Source: an uncultured Clostridia bacterium
Lineage (GTDB): Bacteria > Bacillota > Clostridia > Oscillospirales > CAG-272
Assembly (NCBI GenBank): GCA_947630015.1
Contig: CANRFY010000005.1
Span: forward strand, 40,972 to 104,971
Length of the DNA stretch: 64,000 nucleotides
Direction of reading: 5' to 3'
The position numbers and the translations under genes were made by a program. Shown here piece by piece: positions 8,875 to 16,034 of this stretch (within the stretch, counting starts at the first letter, position 1; each line of letters opens with the position of its first letter). The notes beneath the pieces are model-generated. The model saw nothing but the letters and a program-made list of their open reading frames with translations, did no database searches and had not been told where the DNA came from.

Positions 8875-10263
8875 TCAAATCCCTGTTTGCGGCGGAGTTT
8901 TCGCGCGTTCGAGTTCGAGCCGTTTTATAAGTCTTGCCAAAACGATGACTGCCGCGGCGGCAAGCACGATCTCCGCCGTCAGCTGCGCGTATGCGAGTCC
9001 GTAAAGCGGGAACAGAGCGTTTAATATGTACAGCGCGGGGATCTCAAGCACGATCTTGCGCAGAATGGCGAACAAAAGCGCGTTTTTGCCGAGTCCGCAC
9101 GACTGAAACACGCCTACGCCGAGAAAATCCGTACACAGAAACGGCATCGCGAGGCACATCCCGCGCAGAAAGCGCGTGCCGTATCCGACGACGTTGTCGT
9201 TCTTCATGAACATACGCAAAAGCTGTTCCGCGCCGATGAAGTATCCGACGGATACGACGATCATCATCGTGATCATGATGCGCGCGGCGAACGCGATCGA
9301 TTTTTTCATTCTGCCGACGTCGCCGGAGGCGTAGTTATATCCGACGAGCGGCATTATGCCCTGCGAAAATCCGAGGGCGACCTGAACGGGGACCATGTTG
9401 ATCTTCTGCGCGATTCCCATCGCGGATACGGCGTCCGGCCCCGCCGCCGAGGTGAAATTGTTCAATACCGTCATGCCGGTGACGTTGAGCAGATTCTGTA
9501 TCGACGCGGGGATGCCGACGGCGCATATGCCGAGTATTATATCGCGGCGGAAGCGCAGACGGCGCGGATTTACGCTTACGTATGTCTTCCCACGCCTGCA
9601 AAACAGCAAAATGAAAAAGTACAGGCACGCGGCGCAGTTAGAGATAAACGTCGCGAGTCCGGCGCCGGCGGCGCCCATGCCGAGTCCCCACGGGAGAATG
9701 AATATCGGATCGAGGATCATGTTAAGACCGCATCCGCTCATCGTTCCGATGCTCGCGTGCAGCGACGATCCCTCCGAGCGGACGAGATATGCCAAAACGA
9801 CGTTCAGTATCGACGGCACGGCGCCGCACGTAACGGTCCATTTGAGGTATTCGGACGTCGCGGCGGACGTCTGCGCGTCCGCCCCAAGCACAACGAGAAA
9901 CGCGCCTTTAAGCGATGTATATACGATCGAAAACACCATTGCCGAGACGAGCGCGCAGTAAAATCCGACGGCGGAGCTTGCATAGACCGTATCGTATTCC
10001 TTCCGTCCGAGCGCGCGGCTCATCATGCTCGACGCGCCGACGCCGAACAGATTGTTGATCGCGTTGAACGCCAAAAGCACGGGCGCCGCCAGCGTCACCG
10101 CAGAATTTTGTATAGGATCGTTGAGCATACCGACGAAATACGTGTCGGCGAGATTGTACAGCACCATCACGAGCGAGCTTACGATCGTCGGGATCGCGAG
10201 CGTCATGACGGCGCGCGGTATCGGCATCTGCTCAAACAGCTGCGCCTTTTGCGTGTCCTGCAT
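8875..10263 (-). CDS. MATE family multidrug/Na+ efflux protein
   Basis: 462 residues with about twelve membrane helices in two homologous halves. Typical MATE features are PRAVMTLAIPTIVSSLVMVLYN at the N-terminus, DTYFVGML, GVGASSMMSRALGRK in the first half, and GFSQGIMPLVGYNYASGD in the second. It resembles the DinF/NorM-like MATE proteins common in Clostridia. GGAGG lies 7 nt before ATG 10263. It has its own promoter with an inverted repeat over the -10 box, so it may be regulated. It faces the metallophosphoesterase gene tail to tail with a gap of 5 nt. The cargo is unknown. Confidence 0.9.
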   Translation of the reverse strand: MQDTQKAQLFEQMPIPRAVMTLAIPTIVSSLVMVLYNLADTYFVGMLNDPIQNSAVTLAAPVLLAFNAINNLFGVGASSMMSRALGRKEYDTVYASSAVGFYCALVSAMVFSIVYTSLKGAFLVVLGADAQTSAATSEYLKWTVTCGAVPSILNVVLAYLVRSEGSSLHASIGTMSGCGLNMILDPIFILPWGLGMGAAGAGLATFISNCAACLYFFILLFCRRGKTYVSVNPRRLRFRRDIILGICAVGIPASIQNLLNVTGMTVLNNFTSAAGPDAVSAMGIAQKINMVPVQVALGFSQGIMPLVGYNYASGDVGRMKKSIAFAARIMITMMIVVSVGYFIGAEQLLRMFMKNDNVVGYGTRFLRGMCLAMPFLCTDFLGVGVFQSCGLGKNALLFAILRKIVLEIPALYILNALFPLYGLAYAQLTAEIVLAAAAVIVLARLIKRLELERAKTPPQTGI

Positions 10264-10284
10264 TTTTGACCTCCGTTTGCTTTA

Positions 10285-10324
10285 CGCGACATCAATTATA
10301 ATGTCGCGCGCGGCCGCTTGTCAA
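10285..10324 (-). promoter_or_regulatory. Promoter and candidate operator of the MATE gene
   Basis: On the minus strand, TTGACA (10324-10319) is followed after 18 bp by TATAAT (10300-10295). A perfect 8-bp inverted repeat, CGCGACAT-N8-ATGTCGCG (10285-10308), is centred on the -10 box, a good position for a repressor site. Confidence 0.6.
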
Positions 10325-10348
10325 GTACGTACCCGCACAATATAATGC

Positions 10349-10383
10349 AAAAACCGCGGACGGCGTCTGCCGTCCGCGGTTTT
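10349..10383. terminator. Bidirectional intrinsic terminator
   Basis: An 11-bp GC stem (CCGCGGACGGC / GCCGTCCGCGG) with loop GTCT is flanked by A and T runs. It lies 26 nt downstream of the beta-helix gene on the minus strand. Confidence 0.85.
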
Positions 10384-10408
10384 ATGCGCTTGAGATATCA
10401 ATTTATTA

Positions 10409-11083
10409 TCATTTGTCGGACGCGCCGTCGATCGCCGCGATCTCGCCCGCGCGCTTGTAAATCGAATACGGCAGCACGCATCCGCGCACGCTCGACAGCG
10501 GATAGACGCGTGCGCCGCGTCCTATAACCGTGCCGGGATTCAGTACGCTGCCGCAACCGATCTCAGCGCCGTCGCCAAGGATCGCGCCGAATTTTTTGCG
10601 TCCCGTCTCGATGTCGCCGTCGGGCGAATGAACGACGACGGGCGTCTTGTCGCTCTTTACGTTTGATGTGATCGCGCCCGCGCCCATATGCGCGCCGAAT
10701 CCGAGTATCGAGTCGCCGACGTAGTTGTAATGCGGGACTTGCACCTTGTCGAACAGGATCACGTTTTTAAGCTCCGTCGAATTGCCGACGACGGCTCCCC
10801 TGCCCACAATCGCGGAACCGCGTATGAACGCGCAGTGGCGCACCTCGGCTCCGGCCTCGATTATGCACGGACCCGTGATGCTCGCCGTCGGCGCGACCGT
10901 CGCAGATTTCGATATCCATACGTCAGGCGACGGATTGTCGTATTCGTCGACGGACAGCCCCGCGCCCCGCGCGCGTATGTAGTCGCCGATCCACGGCAGC
11001 GCCTCCCATGCATACTCGCATCCGTCGAATATGTCCCCCGACATCGTGTGGTCAAGATCGAACAGCTCTGATATTGTAAGCAT
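10409..11083 (-). CDS. Left-handed beta-helix (hexapeptide repeat) sugar-nucleotide-type protein
   Basis: 224 residues. From about residue 55 on the sequence runs in hexapeptide repeats (for example ATVAPTASITGPCIIEAGAE and GAHMGAGAITSNVKS), the fold of the GlmU acetyltransferase half and related acyltransferases. There is no N-terminal nucleotidyltransferase domain. It follows the HTH-GlmM gene on the same strand by 88 bp, so a role near UDP-GlcNAc synthesis is likely but not shown. I use ATG 11083 (MLTISELFDL); the longer track start at 11143 would run through a hairpin. No clear Shine-Dalgarno is seen before 11083. Confidence 0.7.
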   Translation of the reverse strand: MLTISELFDLDHTMSGDIFDGCEYAWEALPWIGDYIRARGAGLSVDEYDNPSPDVWISKSATVAPTASITGPCIIEAGAEVRHCAFIRGSAIVGRGAVVGNSTELKNVILFDKVQVPHYNYVGDSILGFGAHMGAGAITSNVKSDKTPVVVHSPDGDIETGRKKFGAILGDGAEIGCGSVLNPGTVIGRGARVYPLSSVRGCVLPYSIYKRAGEIAAIDGASDK

Positions 11084-11096
11084 TTTTATTTTGTGA

Positions 11097-11126
11097 GGGA
11101 GCGACTTTTTGAAAAAAGTCACTCCC
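11097..11126. terminator. Hairpin between HTH-glmM and the beta-helix gene
   Basis: A 13-bp stem with one mismatch (GGGAGCGACTTTT / AAAAGTCACTCCC, loop TGAA). Read on the minus strand it ends 13 nt before the start codon of the beta-helix gene. It may attenuate read-through or shield the start; no long T-run follows. Confidence 0.45.
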
Positions 11127-11171
11127 CCACACCCCCTCTTCAAAAACTTTTACTGACCTGTTATTTACCGC

Positions 11172-12800
11172 TTATTTTACATCGTATCCCTTTTCCTTGA
11201 TGAGCGAAATCAGCTCGTCGACGACTGCGTTGCAGAAATCGATATCCTCGCCCTCCGCCATGACGCGTATTACAGGCTCCGTTCCGCTTTTGCGCAGAAG
11301 CACGCGCCCCGTATCGCCGAACCGCTTCGTTATATCCTCGACGCGCTCCGCGATATCATGATCGTTCATCACGACGTCCTTATCCGACACGCGGACGTTT
11401 TTGAGTACCTGCGGATATATCGTGACCGCCGAGGCGAGCTTGCCGAGAGTCGATTTTCGTTCGAGCATTTCCTCCATCAGCATGAGCGCCGTCAGGATGC
11501 CGTCGCCCGTCGTCGCATATTTGCGGACGATGATATGTCCCGACTGCTCGCCGCCGAGGGAATAGCCGTTTCTCATCATTTCCTCGTAGACGTATCTATC
11601 GCCGACCGTCGTCTGCACCGTATCGATGCCGGCCTCGCGGAACGCTTTATAAAGTCCCGCGTTCGACATTATCGTCGTGACGACCGTATTTTTCTCGAGC
11701 GCGCCGCGCCGCTTTAACAGATGGCCGAGTATGTACATTATAACGTCGCCGTTGACCTCGTTGCCGTTTTCGTCGACCGCTATGCAGCGGTCGGCGTCGC
11801 CGTCGAACGCGAAGCCTATATCGAGATGATTTTCACGCACGAATCTGCACAGATTTTCGATATGCGTCGATCCGGCGTCGCGGTTTATATTTCTGCCGTC
11901 CGGCTGACCGTTTATCACGCGAATCTGCGCGCCGAGCGCCTCGAAAACGGCCGGCGCTATGCGCCATGACGCGCCGTTTGCGCAGTCGAGTCCGACCTTT
12001 ATATCGCGGAACGAATGAGCCGCGATCGAGATGAGATATCCTATGTAGCGGTTGCGTCCCGCCGCATAGTCGATGATGGCGCCGATGCGGTCCGTGCGCG
12101 CGAGCGGGATATCGCCGCCGTCGACGCCGAGAGGCTCCAAATTGCCGTCGATATATGCCTCGACGAGCGCGAGCGTGCCGTCGTCCATCTTTTCGCCGTA
12201 TGTATTTATGAGCTTTATGCCGTTGTCGGAATAGACGTTGTGCGACGCCGATATCATGACGCCGCAGTCGAAGCCGTCCTGACGCGTGACGTATGAGACG
12301 CTCGGCGTCGTCGTGACGTGCAGCATATACGCGTCGGCTCCGGACGACGTGAGTCCGGCCGCGATCGCGTATTCGAGCATATAGCTCGACAGACGCGTAT
12401 CCTTGCCGATCACGATCTTCGGTTTATAGTTGCGGTCGCGGCAGCCCGATATGGGATCGGAATAGTACCATCCGAGGAAGCGTCCGATGCGGAACGCGTG
12501 TTCAGCCGTCAGAACGCCGTTCGCCTCGCCGCGGAATCCGTCCGTCCCGAAATATTTGCCTGATTTAAGCTCCGTTACAACGGGGCCGCATCTGCGGAGT
12601 TCCGCGTCCTCGCGGATAAGATCGTCCATCGTCACGCGGAACAGCTCGCACATCTGCGGCAGCTTATCGAGGCGCGGCTCCGTCTGGCTGACCTCCCATT
12701 TCGAGACTGCCTGACGCGAGACGCCAAGCGTCTCCGCCAGCTCCTCCTGCGACATATTCATCGACGAGCGATAGTAAGCGATCTTTTCCCCTATCTTCAT
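11172..12800 (-). CDS. glmM: Fusion of XRE-family HTH domain with phosphoglucosamine mutase
   Basis: 542 residues. Residues 1-66 form an XRE/Cro-type DNA-binding domain (MSQEELAETLGVSRQAVSKWE). After a short linker, residues 83-542 form a complete phosphoglucosamine mutase, which converts GlcN-6-P to GlcN-1-P for peptidoglycan precursors. The phosphoserine loop ISASHN, metal loop DGDADR, sugar loop GGEQSGH and phosphate loop RKSGTEP are all present. Stand-alone GlmM is about 450 residues, so the HTH is a true extra domain in one unbroken frame. AGGAG stands 8 nt before ATG 12800. Direct repeats at its own promoter suggest autoregulation. The GlmM call is firm; the regulatory role is inferred. 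Confidence 0.9.
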   Translation of the reverse strand: MKIGEKIAYYRSSMNMSQEELAETLGVSRQAVSKWEVSQTEPRLDKLPQMCELFRVTMDDLIREDAELRRCGPVVTELKSGKYFGTDGFRGEANGVLTAEHAFRIGRFLGWYYSDPISGCRDRNYKPKIVIGKDTRLSSYMLEYAIAAGLTSSGADAYMLHVTTTPSVSYVTRQDGFDCGVMISASHNVYSDNGIKLINTYGEKMDDGTLALVEAYIDGNLEPLGVDGGDIPLARTDRIGAIIDYAAGRNRYIGYLISIAAHSFRDIKVGLDCANGASWRIAPAVFEALGAQIRVINGQPDGRNINRDAGSTHIENLCRFVRENHLDIGFAFDGDADRCIAVDENGNEVNGDVIMYILGHLLKRRGALEKNTVVTTIMSNAGLYKAFREAGIDTVQTTVGDRYVYEEMMRNGYSLGGEQSGHIIVRKYATTGDGILTALMLMEEMLERKSTLGKLASAVTIYPQVLKNVRVSDKDVVMNDHDIAERVEDITKRFGDTGRVLLRKSGTEPVIRVMAEGEDIDFCNAVVDELISLIKEKGYDVK

Positions 12801-12843
12801 TCGTTAAACTCCTGTTTTTGACCGTGCGGTATAATTCCATACT

Positions 12844-12909
12844 ATTATATTATGCATCCGTCTTATTTGCAACCAATAAATATATACTTTTTTCGCAATC
12901 AATAGTTGC
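12844..12909 (-). promoter_or_regulatory. Promoter and candidate operators of HTH-glmM
   Basis: Minus strand: TTGCAA (12872-12867), 17 bp, TATAAT (12849-12844). Two 9-bp direct repeats, GCAACCAAT (12869-12877) and GCAATCAAT (12895-12903, plus-strand reading), lie 26 bp apart, one over the -35 box. The second is part of GCAATCAATAGTTGC (12895-12909), whose ends form an inverted repeat. The rest of the 12801-13049 gap shows nothing further. Confidence 0.5.
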
Positions 12910-13049
12910 GTATCGTGTATGATTCCGCGCCGGCAGGCGCGATCGCCGCCGATTCCAACCGTGATCGGCCGCGTTTGCGCAACCGTTGCTCACATGATTT
13001 CGCCGCATTTGCGGCGTATGCGCAAAGCATACCCGCCGTGCGCATATAT

Positions 13050-13078
13050 AAAAATGACGCGCGCTGCGCGTCATTTTT
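13050..13078. terminator. Bidirectional intrinsic terminator after carD
   Basis: A 13-bp stem AAAAATGACGCGC / GCGCGTCATTTTT with loop GCT, 20 nt downstream of the CarD-like gene on the minus strand. Confidence 0.85.
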
Positions 13079-13098
13079 GCTTTTGCGGTCAGGGTAGG

Positions 13099-13626
13099 TC
13101 ACGCTTCCTTAACGGCGGCGTTTTCGATCCTCGAGGCGATATATGTGTCGACGTCGCGTCTGTCGAGTCCCGTGACGTATGATATCTCGTCGCCGAGGAT
13201 CCTCTGTGCGCGTTCGAGGAAATGTTCGTCCGCGATGTGGAGGCGCTTCTTTTTGGAACGCTGCTCTTCCCTGCGCGAACGGAGTGTGCGTATCATTTCG
13301 ATTATATGCGTCGGCTGATTCTCAAGCAGTATCGCCGAGTAAGCCTCCTTTCGCTTATTGTCGTTCTCGATCCAGATGTTCTCCGCGCGCGGCATATATT
13401 CGATCGCGTCGTCGACCTCGTCGCGCGTCATCGCACCGCGTATGCGAGACACAAGCTTTTCGTTGCCTGTCGGGACATATACGAGCGATCCCGAATCGTA
13501 AAGCGGACGCAGCACATAATATTCCGTGCTTTCCCCGCAGAATTCACCGACTGTTATATCCTCCACCGCGCACACGCCGGACTGACTGTAAATGATCTTA
13601 TCGCCAATGGAATACCGTTTGTTCAT
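13099..13626 (-). CDS. CarD/CdnL-family transcription regulator
   Basis: 175 residues. The N-terminus (YSIGDKIIYSQSGVCAVEDI) and the YYVLRPLYDSGSLVYVPT segment are the RNA-polymerase-interacting Tudor-like domain shared with TRCF. The helical remainder includes a basic stretch RSRREEQRSKKKR. CarD-type proteins bind the RNA polymerase beta subunit and steady open promoter complexes, often at rRNA genes. Start ATG 13626 has GAGGT upstream. It follows a Cys-rich miniprotein gene by 6 nt, so the two are one operon. Confidence 0.88.
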   Translation of the reverse strand: MNKRYSIGDKIIYSQSGVCAVEDITVGEFCGESTEYYVLRPLYDSGSLVYVPTGNEKLVSRIRGAMTRDEVDDAIEYMPRAENIWIENDNKRKEAYSAILLENQPTHIIEMIRTLRSRREEQRSKKKRLHIADEHFLERAQRILGDEISYVTGLDRRDVDTYIASRIENAAVKEA

Positions 13627-13632
13627 ATGACC

Positions 13633-13824
13633 TCAAACTATGGCGTCCGTCGAAGGAGCGCCTCTCTGCTCTGACTCTTCAAACTCCCCGTTCTTGTTGA
13701 CTACGCTGTCCGCGTCGTCAAACACGCATTCCTTGTGCGAGCATGAACCGAAATAAAGACAAAAACGACAGTCATGTTCGCGCATGAACGATTTCTTCGC
13801 GTTTCCGCGCTTAACTCTGCCCAT
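13633..13824 (-). CDS. Small Cys-rich protein co-transcribed with carD
   Basis: 63 residues with a basic start (MGRVKRGNAKKSF) and a compact Cys cluster, C-x2-C-x5-C-x4-C in DCRFCLYFGSCSHKECVFDD, which could bind one zinc ion. The tail is acidic and polar. GGAGG lies 9 nt upstream of ATG 13824 and a promoter is present further up. I do not recognise a named family. Its tight linkage to the CarD-like gene suggests a role around transcription or RNA, but this is inference. Confidence 0.7.
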   Translation of the reverse strand: MGRVKRGNAKKSFMREHDCRFCLYFGSCSHKECVFDDADSVVNKNGEFEESEQRGAPSTDAIV

Positions 13825-13887
13825 ACGTGATTACCTCCAAAACTAAAGCTGACATCTTTGACAAAAAAACAATTCTTCCTTGTATAT

Positions 13888-13915
13888 ATTATACCATAAC
13901 CCGTAAAATTTTCAA
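13888..13915 (-). promoter_or_regulatory. Promoter of the Cys-rich/carD operon
   Basis: Minus strand: TTGAAA (13915-13910), 16 bp, TATAAT (13893-13888). Confidence 0.6.
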
Positions 13916-13987
13916 GTGGAGAAAGTGCCGAATAAAACGACCGGCCTTGAGCGGATTCTGCGCAATTTTACATATCCGTCATGAATA

Positions 13988-14016
13988 TTGACATTTCGGC
14001 TCCAATACATTATAAT
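13988..14016 (+). promoter_or_regulatory. Consensus sigma-A promoter of the VanZ-like gene
   Basis: TTGACA (13988-13993), 17 bp, TATAAT (14011-14016): a perfect match to both hexamers and the optimal spacer. Confidence 0.85.
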
Positions 14017-14050
14017 ATGGCATATAAACTCTCGGCTCGGAGGCGATTTT

Positions 14051-14578
14051 ATGGCGGAAAGAAAACGACTTGGCGGAGGCGTCGCGATCGCGCTCGCGTT
14101 CTGCGCTGTGATGCTTTGCGTGATCTGGGGGCATTCGCTTCTCTCGATCTCGGATTCATCGCAGGAATCGTCGAGACTGTTGAGCTTTATCCTGTCGGTG
14201 CTGCATATCGACGTCTCGGCGGCGCGGTTCGCCGCGCTCGAACATATAATGCGCAAATGCGCGCATTTCACCGAATTCGCCTGTCTCGGCGCACTTTCGT
14301 CGGCGGCGGCATATTTCATCTGCGGACGCGACGTCGGCAGAACGCTGTCGGCGCTTCCCCTGCCCGCGCTGTGCTGTCTGTTCGTCGCGTCGACGGACGA
14401 GACGATACAGATATTCTCCGGACGCGGCAACGCCGTATCGGATGTGTTCCTCGATTTTTCGGGAGCGCTGACCGCGATGATCATTTTCGTGTGCGTGCTT
14501 CTCATAAGACGCAGAAAGCGCCGCGACGGCGAGTCCATCACAGGCGATGAGACGCAAAATACAGACGATGATGCCTGA
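14051..14578 (+). CDS. VanZ-like membrane protein
   Basis: 175 residues with about four membrane helices. The family pattern is visible as IMRKCAHFTEFACLGALS (helix 2) and DETIQIFSGRGNAVSDVFLDFSGAL (between helices 3 and 4), with the conserved His, Glu, Gln and Asp residues. VanZ-like proteins are linked to resistance to cell-wall and surface-active agents in some hosts, but most are uncharacterised. Start ATG 14051 is set by GGAGG 7 nt upstream; the track start at 13988 lies within the promoter. It is a single-gene unit with a terminator overlapping the stop codon. Confidence 0.85.
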   Translation: MAERKRLGGGVAIALAFCAVMLCVIWGHSLLSISDSSQESSRLLSFILSVLHIDVSAARFAALEHIMRKCAHFTEFACLGALSSAAAYFICGRDVGRTLSALPLPALCCLFVASTDETIQIFSGRGNAVSDVFLDFSGALTAMIIFVCVLLIRRRKRRDGESITGDETQNTDDDA

Positions 14579-14601
14579 CGCCTCCGGCGTCGGGCATTTT
14601 T
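14571..14601 (+). terminator. Intrinsic terminator overlapping the VanZ-like stop codon
   Basis: A 12-bp stem (ATGCCTGACGCC / GGCGTCGGGCAT, one G-U pair), loop TCC, then a run of five T. It ends close to the stop of the convergent D-lactate dehydrogenase gene. Confidence 0.85.
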
Positions 14602-14605
14602 GCCG

Positions 14606-15640
14606 TCAGAAGCATTTTTCGAGGCGCTGGCTGCGGCACGTCGCCGTCTTGCCGCAATGATAGCAAAGCTCGTCCTCGCACGTCCCGCGCTCGAAGAATG
14701 TGACTATATTGTCGACGGTGCGCTCCGCGATATTGTGGAGCGCCTCGCGCGTTAAGAACGCCTGATGCGACGTCACAAGGACGTTCGGCATCGACAACAG
14801 CCGCGCGAGCGTATCGTCGTCCATTATGTGGCCGGAATTGTCCTCGAAGAATATATCCGATTCCTCCTCGTAAACGTCGAGGCACGCCGCGCCGATCACG
14901 CGCGATTTTATCCCCGCGAGCAGCGCTTCCGCGTCGATGAGCGCGCCGCGCGACGTATTGACGATCACAACGCCGCGCTTCAGCTTCCCTATCGAATCGC
15001 GGTTCAGCATATGATACGTCTCATCCGTCAGCGGACAGTGGAACGAGATTATGTCTGCGCGCGAGTACAGCTCGTCGAGCGATACGTAATCGATTCCGGC
15101 GTCGGCCGCCGGATATTTGTCATACGCGATCACGTTCATGCCGAAGCCGCGGCATATATCGATGAATACGCGTCCGATGCGTCCCGTGCCGATGACGCCG
15201 ACTGTCTTTCCGTGAAGATCGAATCCCGTAAGCCCCGACAGGCTGAAATTGAAATCGCGCGTGCGCGCGTATGCCTTGTGGATGCGCCGCACCGACGTCA
15301 ATATCATCGCCATCGCGTGTTCCGCGACGGCGTATGGCGAATACGCCGGAACGTGGACGACGTGGACGCGTCCGTATGCGTGCTTCACGTCGACGTTGTT
15401 ATAGCCCGCGCACCGCAGCGCGAGCAGTCGTATGCCCGATTCGGTCAGTCTGTCGATCACGCCGGCGTCGACGGTGTCGTTGACAAAGACGCATACGCCG
15501 TCATATCCCGCGGCAAGACCGACTGTGTCGGCCGTCAGCTTCGGCTCGAAGAATTTAAAATCGACGCCCCGCGCCTCGCCGCACGGCTTCATCGATTCGA
15601 TATCGTACTGTTTTGCGTCGAAAACCGCTATTTTTATCAT
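14606..15640 (-). CDS. ldhA: D-lactate dehydrogenase (D-2-hydroxyacid dehydrogenase family)
   Basis: 344 residues. The NAD-binding site reads TVGVIGTGRIGRVFIDI (near residue 150). The catalytic Arg lies in VNTSRGALID, the Glu in LDVYEEES and the His in VTSHQAFLT. The segment LALRCAGYNNVDV is typical of fermentative D-LDH, which reduces pyruvate to D-lactate to regenerate NAD+. The C-terminus has an extra Cys-rich tail (CEDELCYHCGKTATC), a possible metal-binding or redox-sensitive addition. AGGAAA lies 9 nt before ATG 15640. It is a single gene with its own promoter. Confidence 0.88.
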   Translation of the reverse strand: MIKIAVFDAKQYDIESMKPCGEARGVDFKFFEPKLTADTVGLAAGYDGVCVFVNDTVDAGVIDRLTESGIRLLALRCAGYNNVDVKHAYGRVHVVHVPAYSPYAVAEHAMAMILTSVRRIHKAYARTRDFNFSLSGLTGFDLHGKTVGVIGTGRIGRVFIDICRGFGMNVIAYDKYPAADAGIDYVSLDELYSRADIISFHCPLTDETYHMLNRDSIGKLKRGVVIVNTSRGALIDAEALLAGIKSRVIGAACLDVYEEESDIFFEDNSGHIMDDDTLARLLSMPNVLVTSHQAFLTREALHNIAERTVDNIVTFFERGTCEDELCYHCGKTATCRSQRLEKCF

Positions 15641-15670
15641 ATGTCCGTTTCCTTTTTCGCTTTTTTATTT

Positions 15671-15699
15671 ATTTTACCACTGCGGGTCCGCCGCGTCAA
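15671..15699 (-). promoter_or_regulatory. Promoter of the D-lactate dehydrogenase gene
   Basis: Minus strand: TTGACG (15699-15694), 17 bp, TAAAAT (15676-15671). Confidence 0.65.
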
Positions 15700-15773
15700 C
15701 GGCGGCCTCCGTTTGTATTTTCGCCGTGTTTGACGCGCGTAAAACATTTTTCTCAAAAATTTTAAAATAACTA

Positions 15774-15802
15774 TTGCAATTGACGCCGAGATATGATATA
15801 CT
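15774..15802 (+). promoter_or_regulatory. Promoter of tRNA-Val
   Basis: TTGCAA (15774-15779), 17 bp, TATACT (15797-15802), 24 bp before the mature tRNA. Confidence 0.65.
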
Positions 15803-15826
15803 ACTGGAGCGTCGGAAAAAACGCAT

Positions 15827-15900
15827 GGAAGCGTAGCTCAGATGGTTAGAGTGCTTGGTTGACATCCAAGAGGTCACTGGTTCGACTCCAGCCGTTTCCA
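15827..15900 (+). tRNA. tRNA-Val (anticodon GAC)
   Basis: 74 nt. The acceptor stem GGAAGCG/CGTTTCC has one G-U pair with discriminator A. The D-arm starts GCTCAGATGG, the anticodon arm is CTTGG-TTGACAT-CCAAG giving anticodon GAC, and the T-loop is TTCGACT. CCA is not encoded. The first T-stem pair is A-C rather than a Watson-Crick pair, which is tolerable. It is followed by two tandem terminators. Confidence 0.95.
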
Positions 15901-15902
15901 TT

Positions 15903-15934
15903 AAATATTCCCGTCTTGCGACGGGAATATTTTT
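15903..15934 (+). terminator. First terminator after tRNA-Val
   Basis: A 13-bp stem (AAATATTCCCGTC / GACGGGAATATTT), loop TTGC, followed by T. Confidence 0.8.
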
Positions 15935-15963
15935 ATTCCCGCTGTAAAGCGGGAATATTTTTT
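15935..15963 (+). terminator. Second, tandem terminator after tRNA-Val
   Basis: An 8-bp stem (ATTCCCGC / GCGGGAAT), loop TGTAAA, followed by a six-T run. Confidence 0.75.
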
Positions 15964-15981
15964 ATACGATCATACGCATAA

Positions 15982-16016
15982 AAATCGGAGAGCGGATACG
16001 ATCCGCTCTCCGATTT
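15982..16016. terminator. Terminator of the CmpB-like/Gly-rich protein operon
   Basis: A perfect 16-bp stem (AAATCGGAGAGCGGAT and its complement) with loop ACG. It lies 18 nt beyond the stop codon at 16035 on the minus strand and can work both ways. Confidence 0.8.
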
Positions 16017-16034
16017 CATATTAAACAGAGTTGC

